The notes below the pieces were generated by a model. It was not told where the DNA came from. It ran no database searches and saw nothing but the letters and a program-made list of their open reading frames with translations. Made by a program: the position numbers and the translations under genes. DNA of 64,000 nt from Tetrahymena elliotti 4EA (lineage: Eukaryota; Ciliophora; Oligohymenophorea; Hymenostomatida; Tetrahymenidae), in NCBI GenBank assembly GCA_000231825.2, contig AFXF02001505.1, positions 248,001 to 312,000 on the forward strand. Direction: 5' to 3'. Each line of letters begins with the position of its first letter. Positions within the stretch are counted from its first letter, which is position 1. This document shows, piece after piece, positions 12,373 through 24,469 of this stretch.

Positions 12373-13842
12373 ATGGACGATACTGAATAAAAATTAACAG
12401 AATTTTTTAAGAATAAGCATTGCATTTGGCACACAAAGAAAAGACCAACTTTAGTTTGTTTGGATTATTTTTGCGAAAATAAAGGGCTTATTTGTGCAAG
12501 CTGCTTAACAATTAAGGGAAACCATAAAGGACATGACAGTTTAGAATTAGGTGAATTTTTAGATTAGATAAATGATAAATTTGCCTCTGCAGCAGAATTA
12601 GATAAAAAATTTTAATAGGAAAGTGACGCTCGTTTAAAATAGAATATAGATTAAATTAGATAGTTTTAGAAGAAATTAAATGATCTCATTGATTCATATG
12701 TAGAGTAAAGGATAAAAAGACATTAAGCTAAAATGAATGAGCTCAATACAAGCTAGTTGATTTAAAAATGCAAATAAGCCGACTTTAAGACATTAGAAGA
12801 ATTCAATTCTGCAATTAAGCATCTTAGTACGAAGCTAAAATATAAGAATGATTCTTCACTACAAAGCATTGAAGCAGACTCATCTAACTAAACAATAGAA
12901 TAATAATTGCAATAAGTTTATCTGGAGGATTTTGATGCTCATATGCATATCATTGAAAAATATTTAAATAAAGAAATTCTTCCTTATCTTGAATAAAAGG
13001 TGTTTAATTTAGATAGCTTGCGCTCTCCTAAGTATTATTTCTAACCATTCTATTTACAAGAAAGCAATTTGTCAATTGAAATGCTCAACAATAATAAAAC
13101 TAATGAAGGAAAATCTACTTATAAAGGATTCTATGAAAATTAAGAAATAATATACATAGGTGAACTTCAAGCCACTTTACCACATGGTAAAGGTCTTAGC
13201 TACTTTAGACACACAGGAAAAATATATGAAGGTGAATTTTTATAAGGAAAGCTACATGGTAAGGGTAGAATAATATTTTAAAATGGTGATACCTACATTG
13301 GTGACTTTCACTTAGATAAAAAGCAAGGAAGAGGAATTTACATTTGGACATAAAAAGGTAATTATTTATATTATAATAACTAAATATCTTTAATTAAATT
13401 TTTTTAGTTGATCTTCTTAAGATTACCTAATTAATTTTTAAAATATTAAATATTTACAACTTATTTAATTACAACAGGTAACTATTATGAAGGAGAATTC
13501 TGGAATTCAAAGAGACATGGACAAGGATTATTTATAAGCTCCGATGGCAGCTAGTATGAAGGAAACTTTAAAGATGGTGTTCAAAGTGGTTATGGAACTC
13601 TTAAAAAGAAAAACGGAGAAATAGAGTATGAAGGTTAGTGGAGTAATGGATGTTTTGAGGGTAAAGGTATTCAGTATTTAGAAAACGGTGATAAATATAA
13701 TGGGGAGTTTTCATAAGATATGTTTAACGGGCGTGGTGTCTATACTAAAAAAATCGATAATACAGAAATTCATGGGATATGGAAAAACAACCAGCTGGTA
13801 GTGGTGAATTAGACAATATCAAGAAATTAATAGGAAAATTGA
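12373..13842 (+). CDS. B-box zinc finger and MORN-repeat protein
   Basis: A 449-residue protein starting MDDTEQKLTEFF with one intron (13358-13477). Residues about 16-60 form a B-box-type zinc finger: C-x2-H (CIWH), then LVCLDYFCENKGLICASC and GNHKGHD supply the remaining Cys and His ligands. A coiled-coil-like Gln/Lys/Glu-rich region follows (about 65-215). The C-terminal half (about 235-445) contains about seven or eight MORN repeats of the YEGEF..GK.HGKG type, for example YEGEFLQGKLHGKGRIIFQN and YYEGEFWNSKRHGQGLFISS. MORN repeats are known to bind membranes or act as scaffolds in cortical structures; B-boxes mediate protein contacts. The combination suggests a membrane- or cortex-associated scaffold (inference). 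Stop TGA is at 13840-13842 after QTISRNQQEN. Confidence 0.88.
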
Positions 13843-14389
13843 TTTAATTAAGGTGGCTATTACTATTTCTTTTTTAAATTTTTGTATCTATTTTAGACAA
13901 AATTTGTTTTTTTAAAATACCATTTCATTCTTGATCAATTTTAAGTCGATAAATTTCATTTGTATTGTCAACTAAAAGTGTAAAATCTAGATGTAAATTA
14001 AAGATATCATTTATTTAATATTTTGAAGGCAAATAAATCTTCTTATTGTTGGAAAAAAAACTCGTTAGAAAATCAGACTTTTTTGTATATTTTTGACTTT
14101 TACTGTCTAAAAATACTTTTATATTTTATATAGAAAATCAAAATAATTAATTTACATTCCTAAGGATAAACTTTAAAAGATTAAAGTTTGAATACACATC
14201 TAGATAGAACGGTCAATTAATTCTAATTTTTTTTTTTCTCTATTAATTATCTTAGGTTTGCTATCTATTTGTGTTAATTTTACTTTGATTTTTATAATTA
14301 AAAATTGAAATTTTAAAGAAATTAAAAAACTAAACTAAAATACATTATCAAATTAGCATCCATTTAGCTTTCAATCAAAAACTAAATCA
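13843..14389. other. AT-rich spacer
   Basis: About 550 bp between two co-oriented genes, holding the 3' end of the MORN gene transcript and the promoter of the kinase gene. No other feature seen. Confidence 0.5.
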
Positions 14390-16810
14390 ATGATTGAAGT
14401 AGAAGACTACAAGCTCCTTCAACACTTAGGGACAGGAGTATCAGGATAAGTCTTCCTTGCTTAAAAAAAAGATGATCAATAATATTACGCACTCAAATTT
14501 ATTGAAAGATTCTACAAAGATTAGTAGTAAGAATAATATGTTATCATGCAACTAGAGCAAGAAGTTAATGCTATTGAATTAGTTGACTCTGATCGCGTAA
14601 TTAAATCAACTGAGTGTTTTACTACTGAGCAGTTTTTTTGCATAGTAATGGACTACTGTAAAAATGGAGATCTCTTTAATTATGTGAAGAGAAAAGACCA
14701 TCTTCATGAAGAAGAGGTAATTTTATATTATATCAACTTAACAAAACCAATAGAAGACTAATTTTTATATAGAATAGAACTGTTAATTACTTACTAAACA
14801 AACAAATAGATATTTATAAACGAATTTATTTAAAATTATATTAATTAATTTACTATTTCTTAAATAGGCAGTGGAACTATTAGCTTAAATACTAGATGGG
14901 ATCAAAGCTGTTCATAGTTAAAATCTCATTCACAGAGACATCAAACCAGAAAATCTACTTCTGGATGATAATTTTTAAATTAAAATTGGAGATTTTGGGG
15001 CCTCCATATTTTATTAAATAGATAATTTACATGACAATTTATGTGGTACCTACTATTATATGGCACCAGAACTAGAAAACTATGAAGAATATGATTTTTC
15101 TGTTGATTTATGGAGTATTGGTTGCGTTCTCTTCTTTATGCTAACTGGAAAGTAAAGTTTTAAAATCCTTTGTTATAAAATTGGAGTTAAATTAACTTAG
15201 AATTTTATTGTTTTTACTGGAGTCAAATTTCTTTTAATTCGAATTTGCATTTTTTGGATTGTAAGCTATTTTTAGAATTAATATACATTTTTTTAATTGT
15301 AATAGTTCTCCTTTTTCCTACTGCACTTCTTAGCTATAAATATCTAATTATATTTACAGTCTATGCAATCCTTAACCTGATATAGATAGAATCATTAAGG
15401 AGCATATAGAGAAGCAAACATTAAGCGAGAATCATAATATTTGTATTTCTAAAGAGGTAAAAGATCTAATATCTTAAATGCTTAAATACTCACCTTAATA
15501 GAGAATAACTTTTTCTAACATTTTGGATCATCCCTCATTCAAAAAATATAAAGAATGTCCAAGTGTGAAAAAACTCTTAAAACAGCAAAGCAATTTCGCT
15601 GAAATTTATAATTCTCATTCTTCTTTCAATAAATTAAACTTATCAACTTAATAATCTATAAAAAAACATGATTTCTCTCCATAAAAATAAAAGAGTATGC
15701 TTTTTAATGGATCTTATCATTAGTTGACATCAATTAAAAATTTGAATTAACTCAACAATACATGTGAAAACTAAAAACAAGTTTCCTTACTTTTTCACCA
15801 GTAAGACTTTGAAGATGTAATCCTAACTAATAGATAAGATAATAATAACCACTAAATTCCTTTATCAAAAAATGATTCAGATTACTTTTTTACTAGGAAA
15901 GAATTTAAAAAATCTACTTATCATAAAATTAATGAAATAGATAATATTACTCCGATCTGTAATATACCTACTGTAGATTTAAAATAAAGTCCTAACAAAT
16001 CTTTTGAGAAAGTTTCCTCTATGTTCTCAGTGGATTCTGATGAATATGTGGAAGAACGAGATAGTGTAAGCAAAAAAATTGAGTTATATAATAATAATAA
16101 CAATATTATGGCAATTAAAAATAAAATATCAAACGATCCAAACTCACCTAATTATAGGAAAAATAGCTAAAATACAAGCTTTTCAGTTGATGGAAGCTCT
16201 ACCCCTTAAACTCCTTCTACATAAGCTAAATGTTAACTCTCTTAGTTCCATGATTTTTAAACTATAAATTAAGAAGAAGCTAAATGATTTCATTAATTTG
16301 AAAAAAGTAAAATTACTCTCAAGGTAAATAAATTATTAAAACAAATTAAGAAGAGGCTTCCTATTAAATAGAGAAAATAAATATATCCTTTCTTACTCAT
16401 AACATAACTTTTTCTCTAAAACTTACTATTTATTTTCAATATTATATTGAAAAATAAGTTAAAATACTAAAAAACATTTTTAATAATCTGTTTATTTATA
16501 ATTAAATAGCAATTGTTTTATGTTTAAACATCCAACTAATTTATTAAAATCTAAAAATTAATAACTCTAATTTGATTTTTTAAACATAACAAATAACTTC
16601 TAAAATGTTTGTGACAGTGCTTCAGATTTACAAGGATCTCCTAATTAATTCTCTAATAGTTTCACATCTCAATAAAGCTTTTAATTAGATGTTTAATATG
16701 GTTCAATAAAAATCTAAAAACTATTTAAATCTACAAAAATAATTCTCAATAATTCATCTTATTAAAAAAAAATAATAATTAATTAAAATTTATTTTTCAA
16801 TATTAATTGA
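14390..16810 (+). CDS. Serine/threonine protein kinase
   Basis: Starts MIEVEDYKLLQHLGTGVSGQ. The kinase domain is N-terminal and looks active: Gly loop GTGVSGQVFLAQ, ATP-binding Lys in YALKFIE, catalytic loop HRDIKPENLLL, DFG in KIGDFGAS, MAPE, and the helix F segment DLWSIGCVLFFMLTG; subdomain XI Arg is in SPQQRITFSNILDHPSF. Introns lie at about 14716-14870 and 15152-15305. After the kinase domain (about residue 290) comes a long Ser/Asn/Gln-rich, probably disordered tail with many potential phosphorylation sites. The family is close to the CAMK/ULK-like group by motif pattern, but subfamily is not assigned. The 3' end is uncertain: reading straight through gives a TGA at 16573-16575, but sequence at 16628-16810 is more coding-like (LQGSPNQFSNSFTSQQSFQL) and joins in frame through an intron of about 320 nt, so 16810 is preferred. 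Confidence 0.8.
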
Positions 16811-17540
16811 TAAATATTTAATTGTATTTATCTATTTATTTTTTCTTTGTTTTCAAGAGAGAAATCAAAATAATTCATTAATATCTAATAATTTTTTAAA
16901 TCTAATTAGATTGATTAAAAGAGTAAAAAGCTAAAAATTATAAAACATGTAAAATAATTCTCAATTTTAATTAATCTTTTTCAATATTTAAAATTATCAA
17001 TCTTTACCTATTTATTTTTAAAATTTTCTATCAAATATTTAATTCTAAAATAAAAATAATTAAAATACTATATAATTTTAGAAATATGAGTATTGACTTT
17101 TTAGATATTTTATATTATTAGATTGATCCTAAAATTAAAGGATAAATCATTTAAAATAAGTAAATAATCATCAAAAAAAGAAAAATCCAGAATAAAATGT
17201 TTTCTTTTAAAAATAAATGGAGAAGAATTTAAGCAACTTTTGTTTCTTAAAATATTAATTTTACTTTTTTAAACCAAAATGATAACTATTAATAAGATAT
17301 TAAAGAAAACTAATTAAAATCCTATAAATAATTTAATCTTTTTATATTTATCTACTGTTTAAAATGTTTAAAATGATTTGTTTTATTTATTATCAAAACA
17401 AAATCAAAATAATTTAATATTGCTTAACAAAAAACTAACTCTAGATACTATGATTGATAGATTTATACATAAATTAGTTAATTTTTTAAATATTTTTTAA
17501 TTAGTAATTTAATATTTATTTTTGTAGGGACAATATTTGT
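16811..17540. other. AT-rich intergenic region between convergent genes
   Basis: About 730 bp of very AT-rich DNA between the ends of the kinase gene and the TPR gene. No coding frame, RNA gene or clear repeat seen. Confidence 0.5.
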
Positions 17541-19435
17541 TCAAGTAGCCTTAGGGTTTTCTTTATAAGACTCTTCTTCTATAAGTATTTGCTTATTGAA
17601 GGCATCTATTATTTTATTAATTGCATTTGTTGATTCGGGGTTTACTTAAGAATGTTTTTTAAAGTAATAAATAGATTTCTATATTTTATCTATAATTTTA
17701 TAGAGGATGGCTAGGGAATAATAGCCTGATCTTGTTTTAGGATTTAATATTATTTATTTTTTTAGATGATATTTAGCATTTTTAAACTTTTTTAGTTTTA
17801 AATAATTCATTCCTAGGTTACCATGTATTCTATCATCTTCTGGCTCAAGCTCAAGGGCTTTCTTTATATATTTAAGAGAAATTTTGTATTTCATTTATTT
17901 AAAATAATAAATTCCTATGTTATTAAGAAAATTTCCTGAGTTTTAAGCTAATTTAATGCTTTTTTTATAGTATTTTAGAGATTTTTTACATTGGTCCATT
18001 TCATCATAAGTACATCCTATTAAATTATAAGCAGAGCTGTGCATAGGATTTAACTTGATAGACATATTAAATAATTTAATTGCTTCATTATAATCTTTTT
18101 CTTAAAAATATAGGTATGCTAAATTATATATTGGTGTAGCATCCTACCATTTTGTTTTGCTTATAATTTTAGAAAATGCTTAGGTTGCTTTCTAAGTCTA
18201 CCCTTCTTAGAAATAACTCTCTGCTTTTATCAGATCTTTTTAATTTATCAAATCTGTATTTATGAAATAGCTTTTTTAGTTTTATATGGCTTTCCTATTT
18301 AATGGAGATACTCTCAAATTCAATAACTCTTATTGTTCATCTGCTTTTGAATATTTGCTAATAAATAAATCAAAGGTGCTATCATTATCCACTATTAATA
18401 ATTAAATGAAATACTCATAAAAAATCCAAAAAATAAATAGAATATGTGATTAGAAAATCAAATTTATATTACTTATATCTAAAAACTATTTCACTAAACT
18501 TTCCTGTTGCTTAAAAAGGATTTCTTCATCTGATATTTATTAATATTATATAAGGTCATTCAAAATATCCAAAAATTATTCAGGAAATAAATTATTTGAA
18601 TATCTTTTTCTAATATGCTCTTTCTTTAATTTTGCCATATCTTCATCTTTGTAATCTCCTAGTAATTAAATCAAAACCCAACCAAATTGATAAAAATTAT
18701 TTGTAGAGGTTTTGTCGTCTGAAATCTGAATGCAACCTGTATAAAATAAAATTTATTTTTAAAAATTAAAAAAATTTACTTAAAAACTAATCTATTTATA
18801 TAAAAATAATGCTTGAGTTTTAACAATATGTCTTGCTCTAAAACAAAATTTGATCAATTTGAGTAATTAAATATGATTGTTAATGTATCTTACCTATTAT
18901 TGGCTTGTGTTTGCTTGTTATAAATAGGTTGCTGCATTTTATGTTATTATGTAATATCTTTTTTGTATTTAAGAACTAAATTCCTTTTATATAACCTTTT
19001 AGAGCTTATTTTAGTTAATTCTTACTTAGAATTCCATTTTTTATAATATAGTCAATTGTACTTCCTTTATTATATTAAAAATTGTTTGTCTAAATCTAAG
19101 TATTTCCTTATAATTTTACCCTCAATGAAATCCATACATATTGCAAGAATATTATTTACAACACCTATGCCATAATGGTTAACTATAAATTCACATTCGT
19201 TAAGTTTTTGAAATAATTTGCTAGCTTTTATTGTAAGTTCTAGTTAAGATCGAGATTGATAAAATACTTTAAGAGCAACTTGAACTGTTTTAAAGGTAGA
19301 ATTAAGTTAATTGCATAAGTAAATGATAGACCTCTGAGTTTCAGCTAAAACAAAATCTTTATTCAAAGAGAAGACATATGAGTCTATTTTGAATTAATGA
19401 AAAGCATTTTCTATTAATTATTTACTTGTACTCAT
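17541..19435 (-). CDS. Pseudokinase-TPR fusion protein
   Basis: Starts MSTSKQLIENAFHQFKIDSY at 19435, ends at TGA 17543-17541. The N-terminal half is a protein-kinase fold: VAIK-type lysine in VQVALKVFY, a helix C region, hinge region ILAICMDFIEGGSTIDYI, and the STE/MEKK-like LHNNIKCSNLFI. The catalytic loop reads HNN instead of HRD, the DFG motif is replaced (PIIGCIQIS), and the activation segment with APE is missing, so the domain should be catalytically dead. A helix-F-like FYQFGWVLIQLLGDY follows. The C-terminal half has about five TPR units, for example ATPIYNLAYLYFQEKDYNEA and NFLNNIGIYYFKQMKYKISL. Introns include a 54-nt one inside the GG of EGGST and a longer one right at the missing DFG. 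TPR units suggest a protein-interaction scaffold. Ciliates carry many kinase-TPR proteins; loss of both catalytic Asp is the special feature here. Confidence 0.82.
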
Positions 19436-20229
19436 TAGATATAAATTTTGTAATTTTTGCTTAGTTTGTTTCTATTTTAAAATATTACCAACTATTTTAA
19501 AAGTAAAACAAAAACAAATACTTAATTCTATCAAATTTACAGCAAAATATTATTTAATTTTTTGCAAAATTATTAACAACTTTAATATTTTTATGATTTT
19601 AAACAGTATAAATCAACACGATCATTTTTAATATCATAAAATTATTTTTATTTTTTTAAAACTCTTCAATAACAAGACTAAAAATGTTGAAAATTTATTC
19701 ATTAAAAAAATAATTTCGAAAAAGAAATCTTCTTTTTTATTAAAAATGTAAAAGTTAACAAAGTTTTTTTTTAAGTTAAATAATTAAAATGACTTCTATT
19801 TATTTCAATTTAATAATTTATTCTTTCAGATGATAAATAAGAAAAGGAAAATCTTATCAAAAATTAAGAGATTTTAAATTTTGGGAATAAAATATATTTT
19901 TTTAGTAGTTTCCTGTACTTTAAAATATTGATCATCATTATTCATTAAAACAAAAAAGAATCATATGATAATATTTTAAAAGGATAATTTTCAAAAATTT
20001 ACAAATTTACTTTAGCTTCATCCATTTATGTAATTAAAAATACCTTCTCTTTTTTAAAAAAAGCAAATAAATATTTCTTATTGACATTTTAAAATATCAA
20101 ATATGGTTTCTTATTTTTTAAGTATGATTAAAAGTTTAATAATTTAAAAACGAAAAACTAATTTAATTAAATATAAATTAGAAAAATTGAGAAATTTTAA
20201 TTGCTAACAAAAAAACAAAGAATATTTAT
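19436..20229. other. AT-rich spacer
   Basis: About 800 bp between two minus-strand genes: promoter of the pseudokinase gene and 3' flank of the next. Only AT-rich sequence with homopolymer runs; nothing else supported. Confidence 0.5.
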
Positions 20230-23200
20230 TCAATTTGGAGATAATTTCTTTTTAGAGGTAGTCCATTTTCTTTTACTCTTTTTTTGACTCATGTCCAATC
20301 TATCATAGGATTATGGTGTCTTTTAATTAGAAATGATGTTATAAAATAGAGAATAAAAAAATAAAAATAAAATACCATATTAATTTCGTTGTCAATAATC
20401 ATCTGATTTTAGATAAAAGATGAAAATTTGTTATTATCTTAATTTATAAGACCTAAAAAGTTATTATCATCAAAGCTTTGTTTAGGCTTTCTAGTGCTAA
20501 AATTTTACTTTTATACATTAATAGATTTTATCGAAGTGCTTAATACATTATTTGCTATATTATTATTGCCACTACTTTCTACACTCATTTTGTTTGAATC
20601 TTCTTACTTCAAAATATTGTATTGAGTTAAAAATGAATAAGATTAAATTAATTCCTAGCACTAGATTGAAGAGTATTATTTAAGGATTGAAGCAAAAAGG
20701 GCTGAGATAAACTCTATTTATTCTTTTTCAAAATAATCGACTATTGTTTTTTGATAGTTTTCAAATACTTCCATAGCTGAAATGTATTGATTTCTATAAA
20801 TAAGATATTTGATAAAAATCAAAATATATTAATTATTTCCATCATTGATCAAAGTATAGAATGCTTCTACAAGTTATTCATCTTAGTACAACATTAACTC
20901 TTCTCTGAAAAGCATTTCTTCTTATCCCTTCAATATTATTTTAGGTATCAATTCTAATAGTATCGTTTCTTTTCTCTCAACCATTGTGCTACAGTTTTTG
21001 ATTGCTAAACTGAATTACATAGCTTAACTTACCTATTTAAAAGAAAAGAAAAAAAATAGATTTTTTAATTGAATAAATAATAAATTTACATTATTAAATT
21101 TAAGATATATGTTAAGAAGGATAGATGGATAGCTAGCTTATATCCAATCTATTTCTTTATTAAATTAACGAATTAAAAGGAAAGCTTCTTCTTTAAATGA
21201 ATGAGCTGCAAATGTACAAATTATAAATAAGATAAGATCTGGACTTAAGCTTTGAATTATTTTCTTATTTTCAAGTATCAAGTTAAAAACTTAGAATTTG
21301 TTCTTTTAATTTAAATCATCAATTAGGCATAAACATCTAAATAATTATCCATTACTAACATTAATAATAGAATTGACATATCCATTATTTGACAAATAAG
21401 AAAGCTATCTCTCATAATTTTGTAATATTAATTAAAATCCTTAATTCATTTTAGATAGCTCATAGATATATCTGTAGAGAGCAAATGAATGTAAATTAAT
21501 TCCTACTGATTTATTAGACTCATAAATCTTGATTATCTTTATTGGGTCAAATTAATCATATGAAATTTCATAGAATATTTTATCACAAAACAGAAAATTA
21601 AAAGGCTAATTGATATCCAATAAAGAGTTTCTCTCTTTTATTCTAAATATATTTTTATATGTGACTTAATTAATTATATAATTAAAATATAAAAGCTTAC
21701 ATTCCACTGAGATCATGCTGTCTATTAAGTATTTACTATTAAATTATTTTGACATAATTATCAGATGAAAATAATAATGAGCTCAAATTCTAGTTTTAGA
21801 AGCTTTGATCTAACATCCAACCTGAAATTTTGATGATAGAAATCTATGAAGCAATTTATTCAATAAGATAATTAGCATTGTTAATAGATATCTAGTGTTC
21901 AGGACTAATACAATTTAAATTTCTTTCTCTCATATCTTCAAAAGCTTCTTTTTATTTTCTAACAAGAATAGAATTAAATATTTCACTTATGATCTAAACT
22001 AATTCATAAAATTGCTTATAATCTTGTTTATTAAAGTTAAAGAAATTTGTTTCCCTAATAGATTTTAGCACATCATTTTCAAACATAAGAAAACTTAATT
22101 CTCTTTCTAACTATTCTAGATTCAATATCAAATATTCACATACTTCTTAATTTTCTAATATTTTGGATTAAAATCATTATTGTTAAATATTCAGCAAAAA
22201 AAATGTTTTAATTTACTTTTCACTATAGTTCTAGTATTTATTATATCAGTTAGTAGAGTATGCTACTTATTTACAATTAACAAATAAAGAAATTTCAAGC
22301 TTTCAACATCTAAATTTTAATTGAAGATTTGATTAAAATTTTAAATATAATTTGGAATTTTGTTTTGCTAGATTTAAATATATTCATCAATTATTGCATT
22401 TGGTCTTTACAAAATATAGCTCTTATCATAAATGCTATTTTTCTTTTAAACTAACTGCTAAAATAGATTATCACATTATTCTTAATTGTTTTCTTAACAT
22501 CCTAATTCGGCCTTTTAGAGTTAGATTGTATTTACAATAATAGAATTCTCATTTCCTAAAAGTGTTTTCTCATAAAGTGGGATAAATACTTTATTATTTC
22601 TTTTAAGATTTACAACTTTCTTAAATTACAGTGCTTGGATATCTTCTGCCCTATTATTAGTGCAGCTTATAGTTCCAATAGCAATACGTTTCTCTAAAAT
22701 CTGATTGCCATTAAAAGATTATTAAAGGTTCAAGTCAATCAAAATAACTTTAAGTGAATTTTAATTGTCCTATTTCTGCAGTGTATAAGAATTAAAATTA
22801 ACTCAATTTAATAAACTAATTCAAAATTATTTACTTTAAGCAAGTAGGAAATTAGAATATAATTGTAGCTTTCATTTTTAAATGCATCAATAACATTGAA
22901 TAGATGAGTATTTATTTAGTATGCATTTTCCATACAATCTATTTCCTTTTCCTGGGTAAAGCTATCACCTAATTCATCAGCTATTGCCAAAGTGAATGTC
23001 TTTTACTTTTACTTAATTAAGGTTGCATAAACTTTTCCATTATACACATCGAAGTCCTATATTGAGCTCTCTTTATCACATTAAATACAAGACTAAACCC
23101 AAGTTTGCCCTTCTTTATAGTGCACTTTGTATATTCTTTTGCAATTTGAAGATTGTAAATAGAAAAAGTGATATTCAACTGATTTTTCATGTTTCTAAAT

Positions 23201-24163
23201 TACAAAAAATTGATTTTTTTCTTGTTTTAAAAATAATGAATTACCATTTTAATGAGCTTTCCTTCCATTTATATTTAATTTTCTTTACTTTATTTACTAT
23301 TTAATTCCAACTATAAATGAATAGAAACAGGCTATTTACTAGTATATGGGTTTATTTCAGAGTCTTCTGTGATCAATTTCTAATTTAAATTTAAAATTTC
23401 ATTTTTATTTATTTACTTTTATTCTTGAGAGTAAAAATCTTTCAATATATTTTTATATAGTATTAATTCTATTAAAATTTTACCCATCTAAAGCTGTATA
23501 TTTCATAATCTTTAGTGAAAAGAAGTATAGTATGCTTATTCTACTCACATATTGCAACAATAGGAGATGGAATGTTTACTTTTTTAGGATCTGTTGATAT
23601 TGCTTGAGTGAATCTTGAGTAGTCTCTCAAAATAAATTAATAAGATCCTTCGCTTAAATATATTGTTTATGCAACATAATTTTCAGAAATGCAAACTTAG
23701 ACCTATTTTCCTATCTTAAAAATGTCACAAATATAAATAAGTTAAAGAAATTTATTTGACTTGATTAACAATTAATGCATACCTATTCATTTATATGAAG
23801 GCAAACTTTTTATTTAGGATCAAGATTGTTGATCAAACTAGATTATTTATAAATTATCAAATTATCGATATCTATAAAAGCTCAATTAAAGAAGATAAAA
23901 GCTATTAAAATTACATAAGCTAATTAGATGACCATTCAATAGTAAATTTTAAATCATCTGTAACTAAAAACTATTTATATGTTTAATCCATGTCTTCTTA
24001 GTACTGATATCTATTTGTATATTTAGGCTAAATAATAGCTACTACTAATTTATTTTATTATTTTATTTAAAGAGTTAATTAGTATGAAATTAAAAATATT
24101 TAAATTATGAATTTAAAGATTCAGCTATTTATTAGCTACTTAATAAGTAGAAACAGATATCAT
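20230..24163 (-). CDS. Large protein, possible beta-propeller plus alpha-solenoid (nucleoporin-like?)
   Basis: Proposed start MISVSTYQPKYTNRYQYQED at 24163 via a first intron of about 120 nt; the frame then continues as FTIEWSSNQLILINNLDPKQ. Six or more introns are traceable; the last follows NEIN-Met near 20375 and leads to a basic tail (SQKKSKRKWTTSKKK) and TGA 20232-20230. The first part reads as beta-rich strands (AICEQNKHTILLFTKDYEIY, DFDVYNGKVYATLIKQKQ, FTLAIADELG), as in a propeller. The second is helical (SPDLILFIICTFAAHSFKEE, PSILLNIYLKFNNVSQAMQF, MEVFENYQKTIVDYFEKEQI), as in a solenoid. Such an order is typical of scaffold nucleoporins (Nup133/Nup155 class) and some coat or IFT proteins; no diagnostic motif was found, so this is inference. 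One splice near 23470 could not be resolved in frame. Confidence 0.55.
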
Positions 24164-24469
24164 TTATTTATTTAATATTAATAGTATCTTTTAATTGCAC
24201 ACAAATTTGCAAATATTTATATTTCTTAATCTATTAAATTGCGCCAAAGTTTTTTCATATTTAAGACAGGATGTTAAAATTTTATAAAACATAAATTTAT
24301 TTTATTCAATAAATTTAAATAGATGAATCAATCAATCAAAAAAGTAACTTTAAAATGGCTAACAAATATCTGTAAAAACAAATGCAGAATATAAAACAAG
24401 ATTTAAGAATGATAAGGAAAAAATAAATCAAAAATATAAGGAGTTATTGAAAGCTTTTCTAAGGATAAA
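24164..24469. other. AT-rich spacer
   Basis: About 300 bp with the promoter of the large minus-strand gene and the 3' flank of the SET gene. Nothing else seen. Confidence 0.4.

Noticed and set aside
15921..16267. Short ORFs on both strands within the kinase tail
   Set aside because: The kinase frame (Ser/Asn-rich tail) explains the region; these are other-frame shadows created by using the standard code.
22352..23304. Plus-strand frames opposite the large minus-strand gene
   Set aside because: The minus strand carries long propeller-like and helical coding sequence here; the plus frames are shadows.
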